A stretch of DNA of 64,000 bases from Flavobacteriales bacterium (GTDB lineage: Bacteria > Bacteroidota > Bacteroidia > Flavobacteriales_D > Crocinitomicaceae): assembly GCA_947460825.1 (NCBI GenBank), contig CANHHA010000001.1, forward strand, positions 124,001 to 188,000, in the 5' to 3' direction. Below the pieces are notes generated by a model. That model saw only the letters and a list, made by a program, of their open reading frames with translations. It was not told where the DNA came from and made no database searches. This document shows positions 49,046 to 58,145 of the stretch, piece after piece (positions within the stretch are counted from its first letter, which is position 1; every line of letters begins with the position of its first letter). Position numbers and translations under genes: made by a program.

Positions 49046-49494
49046 CGTTTCAAGGCTCGATCCATTTCGCGTTGGTCATCTTTCATTTTCAGGTCGTGCC
49101 GTTTATCATGTAATTTTTTACCGACCGCACACGCAATTTCAATTTTCACCCAGCCTTTATCTGACAGGAACAGTTTAAGAGCAATAAGGGTATTTCCCTT
49201 CACTTTTAGAAATTTCTCAATTCGATTGATTTCTTTTTTATTCAAAAGTAACTTGCGATCTGCTCTAGGCTTGTGGTTATAAAAGGTTCCGTTTTCGTAT
49301 TCATTCACAAACATATTACGAACCCATACTTCTCCTTCATGAAAAATGCCATACGCTTCTAAAATACTGGCTTTTCCGTTGCGTATACTTTTAATTTCAG
49401 TACCTGACAATACAATTCCGGCAAGAAATGAATCCTCCAAATGATATTCAAAGCGGGCGCGCTTATTTCGTATATTTAATTGTGGGCTTGCCAT
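49042..49494 (-). CDS. smpB: SsrA-binding protein
   Basis: NIRNKRARFEYHLEDSFLAGIVLSGTEIKSIRNGKASILEAY; KLFLSDKGWVKIEIACAVGKKLHDKRHDLKMKDDQREMDRALK. Confidence 0.97.
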   Translation of the reverse strand: MASPQLNIRNKRARFEYHLEDSFLAGIVLSGTEIKSIRNGKASILEAYGIFHEGEVWVRNMFVNEYENGTFYNHKPRADRKLLLNKKEINRIEKFLKVKGNTLIALKLFLSDKGWVKIEIACAVGKKLHDKRHDLKMKDDQREMDRALKR

Positions 49495-49498
49495 GCGA

Positions 49499-49506
49499 CA
49501 AAAATA
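49499..49506 (-). promoter_or_regulatory. TAnnTTTG promoter element (TATTTTTG), 4 nt before the smpB ATG
   Basis: Reverse complement reads TATTTTTG-TCGC-ATG. Confidence 0.6.
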
Positions 49507-49528
49507 CGCAAAGCGAACTGAAAATAAC

Positions 49529-49536
49529 TACTTTTG
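49529..49536 (+). promoter_or_regulatory. TAnnTTTG promoter element (TACTTTTG), 4 nt before the recR ATG
   Basis: TACTTTTG-TTAC-ATG (49541). Confidence 0.65.
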
Positions 49537-49540
49537 TTAC

Positions 49541-50152
49541 ATGCAAATTCCCTCTAAATACCTAGAACAAGCCACGGAGCAATTGGCTACCTTGCCTGGA
49601 ATTGGGAAGCGGACCGCATTGCGTTTAGCACTGAATTTACACCGTAGGGATGGCGATGAGATCAAGACGTTTGTGGAAGCCCTCATACAACTCAAAACAG
49701 AAACCTTTGCCTGCATTCAATGCGGAAACATTTCAGATACCGAAACGTGTTCCATTTGTGCCAATGAACGGCGTGCCAACGATATCATTTGTGTGGTTGA
49801 AGACGTGCGCGACATCATGGCGATTGAGAGCACCGAAACATTTAAGGGCAGATACCATGTGCTTGGCGGCGTAATCTCTCCAATGGATGGCATTGGACCG
49901 CAAGCGTTAAACATTGATGCACTGGTGGAGCGCTCAAAAAACGCCCTAATTACAGAGGTTATCTTTGCGTTAAGTCCGACCATGGAAGGCGATACTACCA
50001 ACTTTTATTTATTCAAACGTATTGATCGCGAGGGCTTAATTATCACTACCTTATCTCGTGGCGTTTCGGTTGGATCTGAATTACAATACGCCGATGAAAT
50101 TACATTGGGAAGATCCCTTCAACAACGTCAGATATTTAAATTGAACGTTTAA
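49541..50152 (+). CDS. recR: Recombination mediator RecR
   Basis: IPSKYLEQATEQLATLPGIGKRTALRLALNL; CIQCGNISDTETCSIC zinc finger; ICVVEDVRDIMAIE, YHVLGGVISPMDGIGP Toprim. Confidence 0.97.
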   Translation: MQIPSKYLEQATEQLATLPGIGKRTALRLALNLHRRDGDEIKTFVEALIQLKTETFACIQCGNISDTETCSICANERRANDIICVVEDVRDIMAIESTETFKGRYHVLGGVISPMDGIGPQALNIDALVERSKNALITEVIFALSPTMEGDTTNFYLFKRIDREGLIITTLSRGVSVGSELQYADEITLGRSLQQRQIFKLNV

Positions 50153-50870
50153 GCCAACGCAGTACAACCACGTATTTGAAAAAACGACCTCCGATTCCAA
50201 GTGCAACACCTACCGCAATCCAACAGTAGATATTAGACACAAGGTAATCCGTGGACTGGGTAAAAAAATACCTTAGAAGATCGGTCAAAAGCAATCCCGC
50301 AACGATGGCAATCCATGTGGGATATTCTGTAGCTAACACGCGTACTCCATCAAATGAATTTTTAGCTGGGATAAAAGAAAACGGATTCACATAAAAAACC
50401 GGGGTTCGCTTGCTCCATTCTGTATATAAATCACCAAATTTCTCTCTTAAAAAATTGGATTCTACGCGAATAAGCATGGTAAAAAAACCCATAGAGAATA
50501 CAATCGTACCGAGAAAAAAAATTAGATTATTCAGTGGAATAATCACCCCAATCCAAATCAAGAAACTTCCAAGATATAAGGGATGTTGAGTAATCGAATA
50601 CGGCCCTGTCGTATTCAATGTCTGAGCCACTTGTTCATGTCGATTTCTACCCGAGGTATGGGGCGCTTTAAATCCTACAACTATTACCCGAAGTATTAGG
50701 CCTATCGATATAAAGCAAATGGATGAGACCTTCATTAGGATTGAAAATTCCCTGGGGAAAAGCTCCATTTGAAAACCAAACGCTAAGGGTAATAATACGG
50801 CTAGAAAAACAAAGGGCAACTGGCCCCTAAACCTAAAAAAAAATGCACCAAGGGATTGAAAACGAGGCAT
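50136..50870 (-). CDS. Isoprenylcysteine carboxyl methyltransferase-like (ICMT/NnrU-type) integral membrane protein
   Basis: QTLNTTGPYSITQHPLYLGSFLIWIGVIIPLNN; RVESNFLREKFGDLYTEWSKRTP. Confidence 0.8.
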   Translation of the reverse strand: MPRFQSLGAFFFRFRGQLPFVFLAVLLPLAFGFQMELFPREFSILMKVSSICFISIGLILRVIVVGFKAPHTSGRNRHEQVAQTLNTTGPYSITQHPLYLGSFLIWIGVIIPLNNLIFFLGTIVFSMGFFTMLIRVESNFLREKFGDLYTEWSKRTPVFYVNPFSFIPAKNSFDGVRVLATEYPTWIAIVAGLLLTDLLRYFFTQSTDYLVSNIYCWIAVGVALGIGGRFFKYVVVLRWLKRSI

Positions 50871-50892
50871 TGAACGATTGATAATTAATTTG

Positions 50893-50906
50893 TACCTTGC
50901 AAGGTA
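50893..50906. promoter_or_regulatory. 14-bp perfect palindrome TACCTTGCAAGGTA in a divergent intergenic region
   Basis: Direct reading; between starts at 50870 (-) and 50938 (+). Confidence 0.5.
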
Positions 50907-50937
50907 AAACCAAAGATACTACGCTTTTCTTAACCCT

Positions 50938-51321
50938 ATGAAAGAAAAATTTCAAATTGAGCAACTGCTCAAAACATCGCCAAAAATTTTGGATGCCAAA
51001 CTTACGAGTGCGGAAGGGTTAAGTGAATGGTTTGCTGATGACGTGAATATACGGGACGGGAAATACTTCTTTCTGTGGGACGGTTATGAGGAAGAAGCGT
51101 TCTTACTGAGCCACAAAGCCAATCAACACATTCGTTTTCAATGGCAATCAGACATCGATGAGGCCCTTGACACCTATTTTGAGCTTGCTTTTTCGCTAGA
51201 CCCAATGACCCAAGCCATCATCCTTATCGTTACTGATTTCGCTGAAGCTGAAGAAAAAGACAGCAGCATCTTAATGTGGGAACAACAACTTCAAAAACTA
51301 CGGCGGCTTATCGGTGCATAA
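50938..51321 (+). CDS. START-like / SRPBCC domain protein
   Basis: KFQIEQLLKTSPKILDAKLTSAEGLSEWFADDVNIRDGKYFFLWDGYEEEAFLLSHKANQHIRFQW. Confidence 0.85.
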   Translation: MKEKFQIEQLLKTSPKILDAKLTSAEGLSEWFADDVNIRDGKYFFLWDGYEEEAFLLSHKANQHIRFQWQSDIDEALDTYFELAFSLDPMTQAIILIVTDFAEAEEKDSSILMWEQQLQKLRRLIGA

Positions 51322-51360
51322 TTATTCGATTAGTAGCCCTATTTTTGTAAAAAATTTGTT

Positions 51361-52821
51361 TTGAAACGCTTATACCTATTCAGTATTCGGTCGTTCATTG
51401 GCCCCTTCATTGTTACCTTGGTCATTTCCATGTTCATTTTGATTATGCAATTTTTTTGGGTTTACATCGACGACCTCATGGGTAAAGGATTGAGCATTTG
51501 GGTTATCCTTGAACTACTTTTTTATGTTTCAGCGAGTTTAATTCCATTGGCTCTGCCACTGGCAATTTTACTATCGTCGTTAATGACCTTTGGCAACATG
51601 TCGGAAAACAATGAATTAACCGCATTAAAATCGAACGGCTTTTCCCTCCTTAAAATTATGCGACCATTAACGGTTGTTGTTTTGCTACTTTCAGGGTTCA
51701 CCTTTTATTTTGCGAATTATGTCATTCCTGTTGCCAACTTAAAATGGCACTCGCTCATTTATGACATTCAGAACACCAAACTTTCATCGCTTATTGTTCC
51801 GGGAGTTTATACCACTGAAATTGATGGATATGCCATCAAGATAAACAAGGGAAAAGATAGCAGCTTCAACAACATAACCATTCACGATCATACGGAACCC
51901 AATGTATTAAAAACAGTCAAGGCAAAACAGGCAAGAATTTATCGATCAACCAGCGGTAACTATTTGTTTTTTGACCTAAAAAACGGAGCAATTTATGAAG
52001 AATTAGAACTTGAAAATGGCGAGATTGGGCCCAATGGAATGCCTTTATTGGGAAAGATCAGCTCCCACCCCGACCGCATTTCAACGTTTGAACGTGCCAC
52101 CTACAAAATGAATGTCACGGGAATCAGTTTAAAACGTTCCGATGAGGATATTTTCCAAGATAAATATGAAATGATGAATGTGTTTCAAATTGGTCGTGCA
52201 ACGGATTCACTGAAACGAAGAAGAAACGGGTTAGACAGTACCTTTCTTGCTAGCATCAAAGGAAGCTTTGCCTCCTTTCATGTGATTAACAACCAGCTAA
52301 AAACGATGCCAATTACAGATCCTAGCTTAAAGGACCCCCCCGTCATCTACAGAACCTATAAAAGCCTGAAGCGCTCAGAACGGAAAGAACTCATTCCGGA
52401 TGTACTCACAAAACTATATCAAATCAACGAAAACGTGCGGAATCAGTCCACCTTTATGGAGACCCTTAATCACGAAGAAGATCAGTTTTGGATTGAATTC
52501 CATCGAAAATTCGCTCTAACCTATGCGATTATTGTGTTATTTTTTGTTGGGGCTCCGCTTGGGGCCTTGGTAAAAAAAGGTGGATTCGGTGCTCCTGTGG
52601 TGATCGCAGCATTTATTTTCATGGTTTATTTCATAATTCTAAGCATTGGAGACAATTTAGCAGACACCTACGTAATTGCCCCTTGGCTAGGCATGTGGCT
52701 TTCCGGGTTATTTTTTACTCCAATTGCCATGTTAGTAACCTATACCGCGAATAACGACGTTCCCATAGCGAGCATAGAAACTTGGAAAATGTGGACAAAA
52801 CGAATGATAAGACGCGGATGA
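51361..52821 (+). CDS. LptF/LptG-family permease (TTG start)
   Basis: YLFSIRSFIGPFIVTLVISMFILIMQFFWVYIDDLMGKGLSIWVI; LALPLAILLSSLMTFGNMSENNELTALKSNGFSLLKIMRPL. Confidence 0.93.
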   Translation: MKRLYLFSIRSFIGPFIVTLVISMFILIMQFFWVYIDDLMGKGLSIWVILELLFYVSASLIPLALPLAILLSSLMTFGNMSENNELTALKSNGFSLLKIMRPLTVVVLLLSGFTFYFANYVIPVANLKWHSLIYDIQNTKLSSLIVPGVYTTEIDGYAIKINKGKDSSFNNITIHDHTEPNVLKTVKAKQARIYRSTSGNYLFFDLKNGAIYEELELENGEIGPNGMPLLGKISSHPDRISTFERATYKMNVTGISLKRSDEDIFQDKYEMMNVFQIGRATDSLKRRRNGLDSTFLASIKGSFASFHVINNQLKTMPITDPSLKDPPVIYRTYKSLKRSERKELIPDVLTKLYQINENVRNQSTFMETLNHEEDQFWIEFHRKFALTYAIIVLFFVGAPLGALVKKGGFGAPVVIAAFIFMVYFIILSIGDNLADTYVIAPWLGMWLSGLFFTPIAMLVTYTANNDVPIASIETWKMWTKRMIRRG

Positions 52822-53969
52822 AACGCTTACTCTACATCAGCCAAAAACCACATCATCCCATAATCGATGGTGGAAGTCAAGCCATTGCCTCTTTTTTCCA
52901 TGGACTCCTTCAATGCCGAGACGTCGCACTTACCTATGCGCCGATTTGTACGAAAAAACATCCCGGAGATTTTTCAGCCGTAGATCACGCCATTCAACTT
53001 ATACCACTGCGGATCGATACATCCATAACCATGAAAGTACTGCGTTATGCCGTGTCTGCTCCGATGAATGTGCTCAGATACAGTACCTCTGAAGCCATGT
53101 CCACCCTCTACTCTCGAGACTCCATTCAACAATTTGACGTGGTCATTTGTGACGGTTTTTATGCTCTTACCATTGTGCCTAAATCTTGGTTTGCATCAAA
53201 ACGAATCATTTACCGATCACACAACCTCGAACATGAACATTGGAAACAGCGCGCGCAGTTTATGCCTTGGTATCTGCGTTGGTTTTACAAACGAATTAGC
53301 AGGCAAATGAAGCGCTTAGAGCAATCTTTAGTGGGTGCAGCTCATGCTGTACTCAGTATTTCACACGAGGAAACGCTTACGTTGCGGAATTGGAATGTAA
53401 ATACGCACACCTGTTATCCAGTTTTGAAGACCAAAGATGAACTCATCAAGGATAAAGCCAGCGAACCGTGTGTGGGATTTATTGGAAACTTCGATTGGTT
53501 TCCAAATGTGGATGCCGTGAATAAATTCATTGATGAAATTTGGCCATTAATTATCGCTAAACACCCTTCTGCAACACTAGAAATCGCAGGTCGGGGGTCT
53601 GAAATCTTTAACCATCCACAACATCGCATCAAAGGCCTTGGCTTCGTCGATTCCCTAGAAAATTATTATCAGCGACAACGGATCATGGTTAGTCCCTTAA
53701 CGTATGGGACAGGGTTAAATATGAAAGTCATAGAAGCGTTATTGTATGGAAAAGTGATTGTAACAAGCGGGATCAGCGTCCGTGGATTCGAAGATAAAAC
53801 ACCCTTTTTAATCGCTGATACACCTCAGGAATTTGCTGATTTCGTGCTAGCGCTATTGGGCAATTCGGACCAGAGAGAGACGCTTGAATCGGACATATCC
53901 GCCTATATCAATACTACCTTTGATGCAGAGACTTTTAAGACTCAACTAGAACAACGCATACATGGATAA
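52818..53969 (+). CDS. Glycosyltransferase family 4
   Basis: RLLYISQKPHHPIIDGGSQAIASFFHGLLQ; GFIGNFDWFPNVDAVNKFIDEIWPLI; SPLTYGTGLNMKVIEALLYGKVIVTS. ATGA overlap with the lptF/G-like stop. Confidence 0.9.
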   Translation: MKRLLYISQKPHHPIIDGGSQAIASFFHGLLQCRDVALTYAPICTKKHPGDFSAVDHAIQLIPLRIDTSITMKVLRYAVSAPMNVLRYSTSEAMSTLYSRDSIQQFDVVICDGFYALTIVPKSWFASKRIIYRSHNLEHEHWKQRAQFMPWYLRWFYKRISRQMKRLEQSLVGAAHAVLSISHEETLTLRNWNVNTHTCYPVLKTKDELIKDKASEPCVGFIGNFDWFPNVDAVNKFIDEIWPLIIAKHPSATLEIAGRGSEIFNHPQHRIKGLGFVDSLENYYQRQRIMVSPLTYGTGLNMKVIEALLYGKVIVTSGISVRGFEDKTPFLIADTPQEFADFVLALLGNSDQRETLESDISAYINTTFDAETFKTQLEQRIHG

Positions 53970-55140
53970 GCGACCTACCCTCCTTTTCATGACATCTCGA
54001 TTTCCATATCCGCTAGAAAAAGGAGATAAATTACGCGCTTACCATTTAATCAAAGGCCTAAGCAAAACCCATCAAATTCACTTGTTCGCCTTGAGCTCTG
54101 AATCTATTGATGCCTCGTGGATCAACGAACTGTCTCCGTATGTAGTATCCATTCAGCACTTCCATCTGAATAAATTTGCACAATGGTTTCGATTAATTGG
54201 ATGCTTATTTACGAATCAACCCTTTCAATTGGCGTATTTCACCTCTTATCAATTAAAACGAACCCTTAAAAAATCAATTTCAACCCTTTCTCCCGATCAT
54301 ATCTTTTGTCAGATGATCCGCCCAGCAGAGTACGTAAAAAATTATCATCGGTGTAACAAAACCATTGATTACATGGATGCCTTATCCGTTGGTATGGAGC
54401 GAAGGGCTCAAAAAGCTCCGTGGTATACTCGGTGGATATTCAACATGGAAGCTGCACGACTTAAAGAATATGAACAGCGTATTTTTAATTATTTTGAATT
54501 TCAAACGATGATAAGTCATCAGGATGTTCACTACATTGCTCATCCGGACCAACGCAAAATACGTGTAATTCCAAACGGTATTGATACGGAGTATTTCCAC
54601 CCAATGAAAGACATTCAAGCCAGTTTTGATTTAGTGTTTGTAGGGAATTTATCCTACGCGCCAAATATTGATGCGATGCGTTGGTTTGCAGAGCACCTAC
54701 TAACGAAGCGACCAACATGGACCTTACTGATTGCGGGTGCAAATCCTTCACCAGCGTTCGTTCAGTCTTTAAAAAAATACCCAAACATTACAATCGAAGG
54801 GTGGCAGGAAGATATTCGCAGGGCCTATGCTAGAGGAAAGATATTTGTTGCTCCGATGCAGATAGGTACAGGCATGCAAAACAAACTCCTTGAAGCCATG
54901 GCTATGGGAATTCCATGCCTCACCACACCCTTGGCCAGTGAAGCCCTAGAAATAGTTCCGGGACGAGACCTGTGGGTAGGGAATAATGCAGAAGCCATGG
55001 AGGAACACATTGTGTATTTACTCGATAATCCAGAAGAAGCGGAGGCACTTGGAGATCAAGGAAGAAAAACGGTGCGGGAGATTTATGGTTGGGGACGTGC
55101 GGTGAACGCACTAGATGGCTTGATTACTCCCCGGCATTAA
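53962..55140 (+). CDS. Glycosyltransferase family 4 (similar to the exosortase/PEP-CTERM-associated sugar transferase type)
   Basis: TLLFMTSRFPYPLEKGDKLRAYHLIKGLSKTHQIHLFAL; FVGNLSYAPNIDAMRWFAEHLL; APMQIGTGMQNKLLEAMAMGIPCLTTPLASEAL. Confidence 0.9.
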   Translation: MDKRPTLLFMTSRFPYPLEKGDKLRAYHLIKGLSKTHQIHLFALSSESIDASWINELSPYVVSIQHFHLNKFAQWFRLIGCLFTNQPFQLAYFTSYQLKRTLKKSISTLSPDHIFCQMIRPAEYVKNYHRCNKTIDYMDALSVGMERRAQKAPWYTRWIFNMEAARLKEYEQRIFNYFEFQTMISHQDVHYIAHPDQRKIRVIPNGIDTEYFHPMKDIQASFDLVFVGNLSYAPNIDAMRWFAEHLLTKRPTWTLLIAGANPSPAFVQSLKKYPNITIEGWQEDIRRAYARGKIFVAPMQIGTGMQNKLLEAMAMGIPCLTTPLASEALEIVPGRDLWVGNNAEAMEEHIVYLLDNPEEAEALGDQGRKTVREIYGWGRAVNALDGLITPRH

Positions 55141-55834
55141 AGCGTTTGAAATGCTCGTATTTATCCTTGATATACGTGATTAATTCAAGTTCTGATGCCG
55201 TCTTTAAGAAATCGTCGTCTAGATTCAAAAACAGCATAAACGAATCGAAATCTGCTTCGGGTAAATCAATAATGTCATAAGCGACATATAATCTCAAAAG
55301 TTCTTGCACCACTTTGCGTTGATCATCGCGATAAACTTGTGCTGCAATCCAACGTTTGTTTTGCTCTTTTTTAGAAAAGGCTTGATAAAGGGCTGTAATG
55401 GGACTTTCAAGAATATTTATTCCGGAAACCATTCGTGTATCAACCATGGCTAGGGCTGCACGCTCCTCTTTAATTTGTTCCAAGGTTTTTAACGGTTTCA
55501 CCACAACTTCTGCCACTTCTTGAGGGAGGCGATCGATGTAAGCGAGCACATTGCATTGGCAATTGGAATCTGGTGTTACCTTAAACTCATAAATTGGATA
55601 TTGTTTAACCGAGAGTGCAATGCGTTCGTTTGCCAAGGCATATACAGAAAAGGAACCACTGGGTTGACCAAAACTGGCCTTGCCACTGCTGCGATTCACG
55701 ACCATTAGGTTATAAAAGCTTTGCGGTCGCAATGAATCTATGACACGACCTCGAATCAATACCTTATTGCATTGTCCTTGTACAAAAAAGGAAATAAACA
55801 AGGTGCCTAAAAGAAATATGCTACAGTTTTTCAA
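55124..55834 (-). CDS. Secreted protein with CarboxypepD_reg-like beta-sandwich domain
   Basis: Signal peptide; VLIRGRVIDSLRPQSFYNLMVVNRSSGKASFGQPSGSFSVYALANERIALSVKQYP. Confidence 0.7.
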   Translation of the reverse strand: MKNCSIFLLGTLFISFFVQGQCNKVLIRGRVIDSLRPQSFYNLMVVNRSSGKASFGQPSGSFSVYALANERIALSVKQYPIYEFKVTPDSNCQCNVLAYIDRLPQEVAEVVVKPLKTLEQIKEERAALAMVDTRMVSGINILESPITALYQAFSKKEQNKRWIAAQVYRDDQRKVVQELLRLYVAYDIIDLPEADFDSFMLFLNLDDDFLKTASELELITYIKDKYEHFKRFNAGE

Positions 55835-56756
55835 AATACCAATTAAAATCGAGGGTCAACAACAAGTAAATGGGCAAGGCAAATAACACAATCCAGGCCA
55901 AAAACAGGAATACCTTCGCGAGTAGACTTAAATCTTGTGTGATTGGAGGAATCAACAAATCGCTCACATGCGCAGCTAGGTTAGAATTTCCCTCTTCAGT
56001 ATAGGCATCTAGTTCAGCCAATACAGGTTTATCTTTGATGAGTACCTGTTTAATCATGTGGTAATCCCGATTAGATAACTCCTCGTAGGTAACAATGTAA
56101 TTTACATGTAATTCATTTAAGTCCTTCCTCAATTGATAGTTCTTTTGCATGGCGCGAACTCGAATCCCCATGAGAAATCCAAAACCGGCAACTAACCAAT
56201 CTTTCATTAAAAGTCCGAGGATAATTAATGCTAATGAAGAGATTAAGGCAAAAATCATTAAATATAAATCCCGTTGGCGAATGACAAGTAACTTCAGGAT
56301 TTGACCACCATCTAAGGGATCGATAGGTAATAAATTGATCGCATTAACAAAAATGAAAATAAAGGAAAGCAGCAAGAGCCAATCCCACTGATAAACGCCG
56401 CTCAGGTAAAGACCTACAGACCCTAGAATTATCCCCGGAAACGGGCCAAAAATAACCACCAATAAACTCTCTTTTTGGGAATAACGATCTTTGCTTCCTT
56501 GAACAAAGGCCCCCATTAAGGGAATAAAAAGCATTCTAACATTTTCATAATTAAAGCGTTTCATCTGGCTAAAATGACCAAATTCATGCACGAGAAGTAC
56601 TAAGACCAAAAAAAATACAAAATCTGCCCGGTCACTGTAAATACTCAAGAAAACTGCAATAAACAAGACAATTGTAAATACGGTCAAGCCCCAATTGCTT
56701 TTAACTACTTGCTTGTGAAGATGTGGTTTTTCGGGGTACAATTCAAATTCTACCAT
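55821..56756 (-). CDS. Site-2 protease (peptidase M50) family membrane protein
   Basis: LVHEFGHFSQMKRFNYENVRMLFIPLMGAFVQG (HExxH) and NLLPIDPLDGGQILKLL. Confidence 0.9.
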   Translation of the reverse strand: MVEFELYPEKPHLHKQVVKSNWGLTVFTIVLFIAVFLSIYSDRADFVFFLVLVLLVHEFGHFSQMKRFNYENVRMLFIPLMGAFVQGSKDRYSQKESLLVVIFGPFPGIILGSVGLYLSGVYQWDWLLLLSFIFIFVNAINLLPIDPLDGGQILKLLVIRQRDLYLMIFALISSLALIILGLLMKDWLVAGFGFLMGIRVRAMQKNYQLRKDLNELHVNYIVTYEELSNRDYHMIKQVLIKDKPVLAELDAYTEEGNSNLAAHVSDLLIPPITQDLSLLAKVFLFLAWIVLFALPIYLLLTLDFNWYFEKL

Positions 56757-56759
56757 TGA

Positions 56760-58091
56760 CTAGCGCATGTTTTTCATTTGTCCCATCATGTTGGCCATAT
56801 TTCGGGGGTTACTCATCATCTTCATCATCTTACGCATGTCCTCAAACTGCTTAATGAGCTTATTTACATCTTGTATGGTGGTACCACTTCCACTGGCTAT
56901 TCTCGCCTTTCTGGAAGGATTTAAAATAGCCGGCATTGATCGTTCTTTCGGGGTCATGGAGCGAATAATGGCTTCCACTCCTTTGAACGCATCATCAGGA
57001 ACATCTACTTCTTTCATGGCCTTAGACATCCCAGGAATCATCCCCATAAGGTCTTTTACATTCCCCATCTTTTTAATTTGTTCCAGTTGCCCTAAGAAAT
57101 CATTAAAATCAAACTGATCTTTCATGATTTTCTTTTGCAAACGTCTTGCCTCCTCCTCATTAAACTGCTCTTGAGCCCGCTCCACTAAAGAAACAACGTC
57201 GCCCATCCCAAGAATTCGATCTGCCATCCTAGACGGATAAAACACATCCAAGGCATCCATTTTCTCGCCTGTACCAACAAATTTTATGGGCTTGTTAACG
57301 ATGGACTTGATCGATAAGGCGGCACCGCCGCGTGTATCACCGTCTAGCTTTGTTAATACGACTCCATCGAAGTTGATTCGGTCGTTAAATGCTTTTGCGG
57401 TATTTACAGCATCTTGTCCGGTCATGGAATCCACTACGAACAGGGTTTCTGAAGGCTGAATCGCTGCTTTTACTTGCGCAATTTCATCCATCATCGCTTC
57501 ATCAACAGCCAAACGCCCCGCGGTATCTACGATAACTACATTAAAGCCTTTTGAACGCGCATGATTAAGTGCTTTGGTAGCAATGTTCACCGGACTTTTT
57601 TCTTCCCGGTCAGAAAACACCTCAATACCTAATTGCTCGCCGAGTACATGCAATTGATCAATCGCTGCCGGACGATAGACATCGCAGGCTACGAGTAGTA
57701 CATTTTTACCTTTTTTTGATTTTAAGTAGCTTCCGAGCTTTCCGGTAAATGTTGTTTTACCAGAACCTTGAAGACCCGACATGAGAATGACAGCAGGAGC
57801 TCCTTTTAAATTGATCTCTGACTCATTCCCTCCCATTAATTCCACCAATTCCTCATGACAAATCTTAATCATGAGTTGTCCTGGAGAAACCGCGGTTAAC
57901 ACATCCCTTCCTAGGGCTTTTTCTTTAACCGTATTGGTAAATTGTTTGGCTGTATTAAAGTTGACATCGGCATCTAGTAAAGCACGACGAACCTCTTTCA
58001 AGGTTTCAGCGACATTAATTTCTGTAATTTGACCTTGACCTTTCAGAACTTTGAACGCACGTTCAAATTTATCCGTTAAATTTTCAAACAT
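56760..58091 (-). CDS. ffh: Signal recognition particle protein Ffh
   Basis: MSGLQGSGKTTFTGKLGSYLKSKKGKNVLLVACDVYRPAAIDQL; VDTAGRLAVDEAMM; M-domain GSGTTIQDVNKLIKQFEDMRKMMKMM. Confidence 0.97.
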   Translation of the reverse strand: MFENLTDKFERAFKVLKGQGQITEINVAETLKEVRRALLDADVNFNTAKQFTNTVKEKALGRDVLTAVSPGQLMIKICHEELVELMGGNESEINLKGAPAVILMSGLQGSGKTTFTGKLGSYLKSKKGKNVLLVACDVYRPAAIDQLHVLGEQLGIEVFSDREEKSPVNIATKALNHARSKGFNVVIVDTAGRLAVDEAMMDEIAQVKAAIQPSETLFVVDSMTGQDAVNTAKAFNDRINFDGVVLTKLDGDTRGGAALSIKSIVNKPIKFVGTGEKMDALDVFYPSRMADRILGMGDVVSLVERAQEQFNEEEARRLQKKIMKDQFDFNDFLGQLEQIKKMGNVKDLMGMIPGMSKAMKEVDVPDDAFKGVEAIIRSMTPKERSMPAILNPSRKARIASGSGTTIQDVNKLIKQFEDMRKMMKMMSNPRNMANMMGQMKNMR

Positions 58092-58145
58092 ATGCTTTTG
58101 CTATTGAAGCTACAAAAGTAAGGAAATGTATGCATAATTGGAAGG

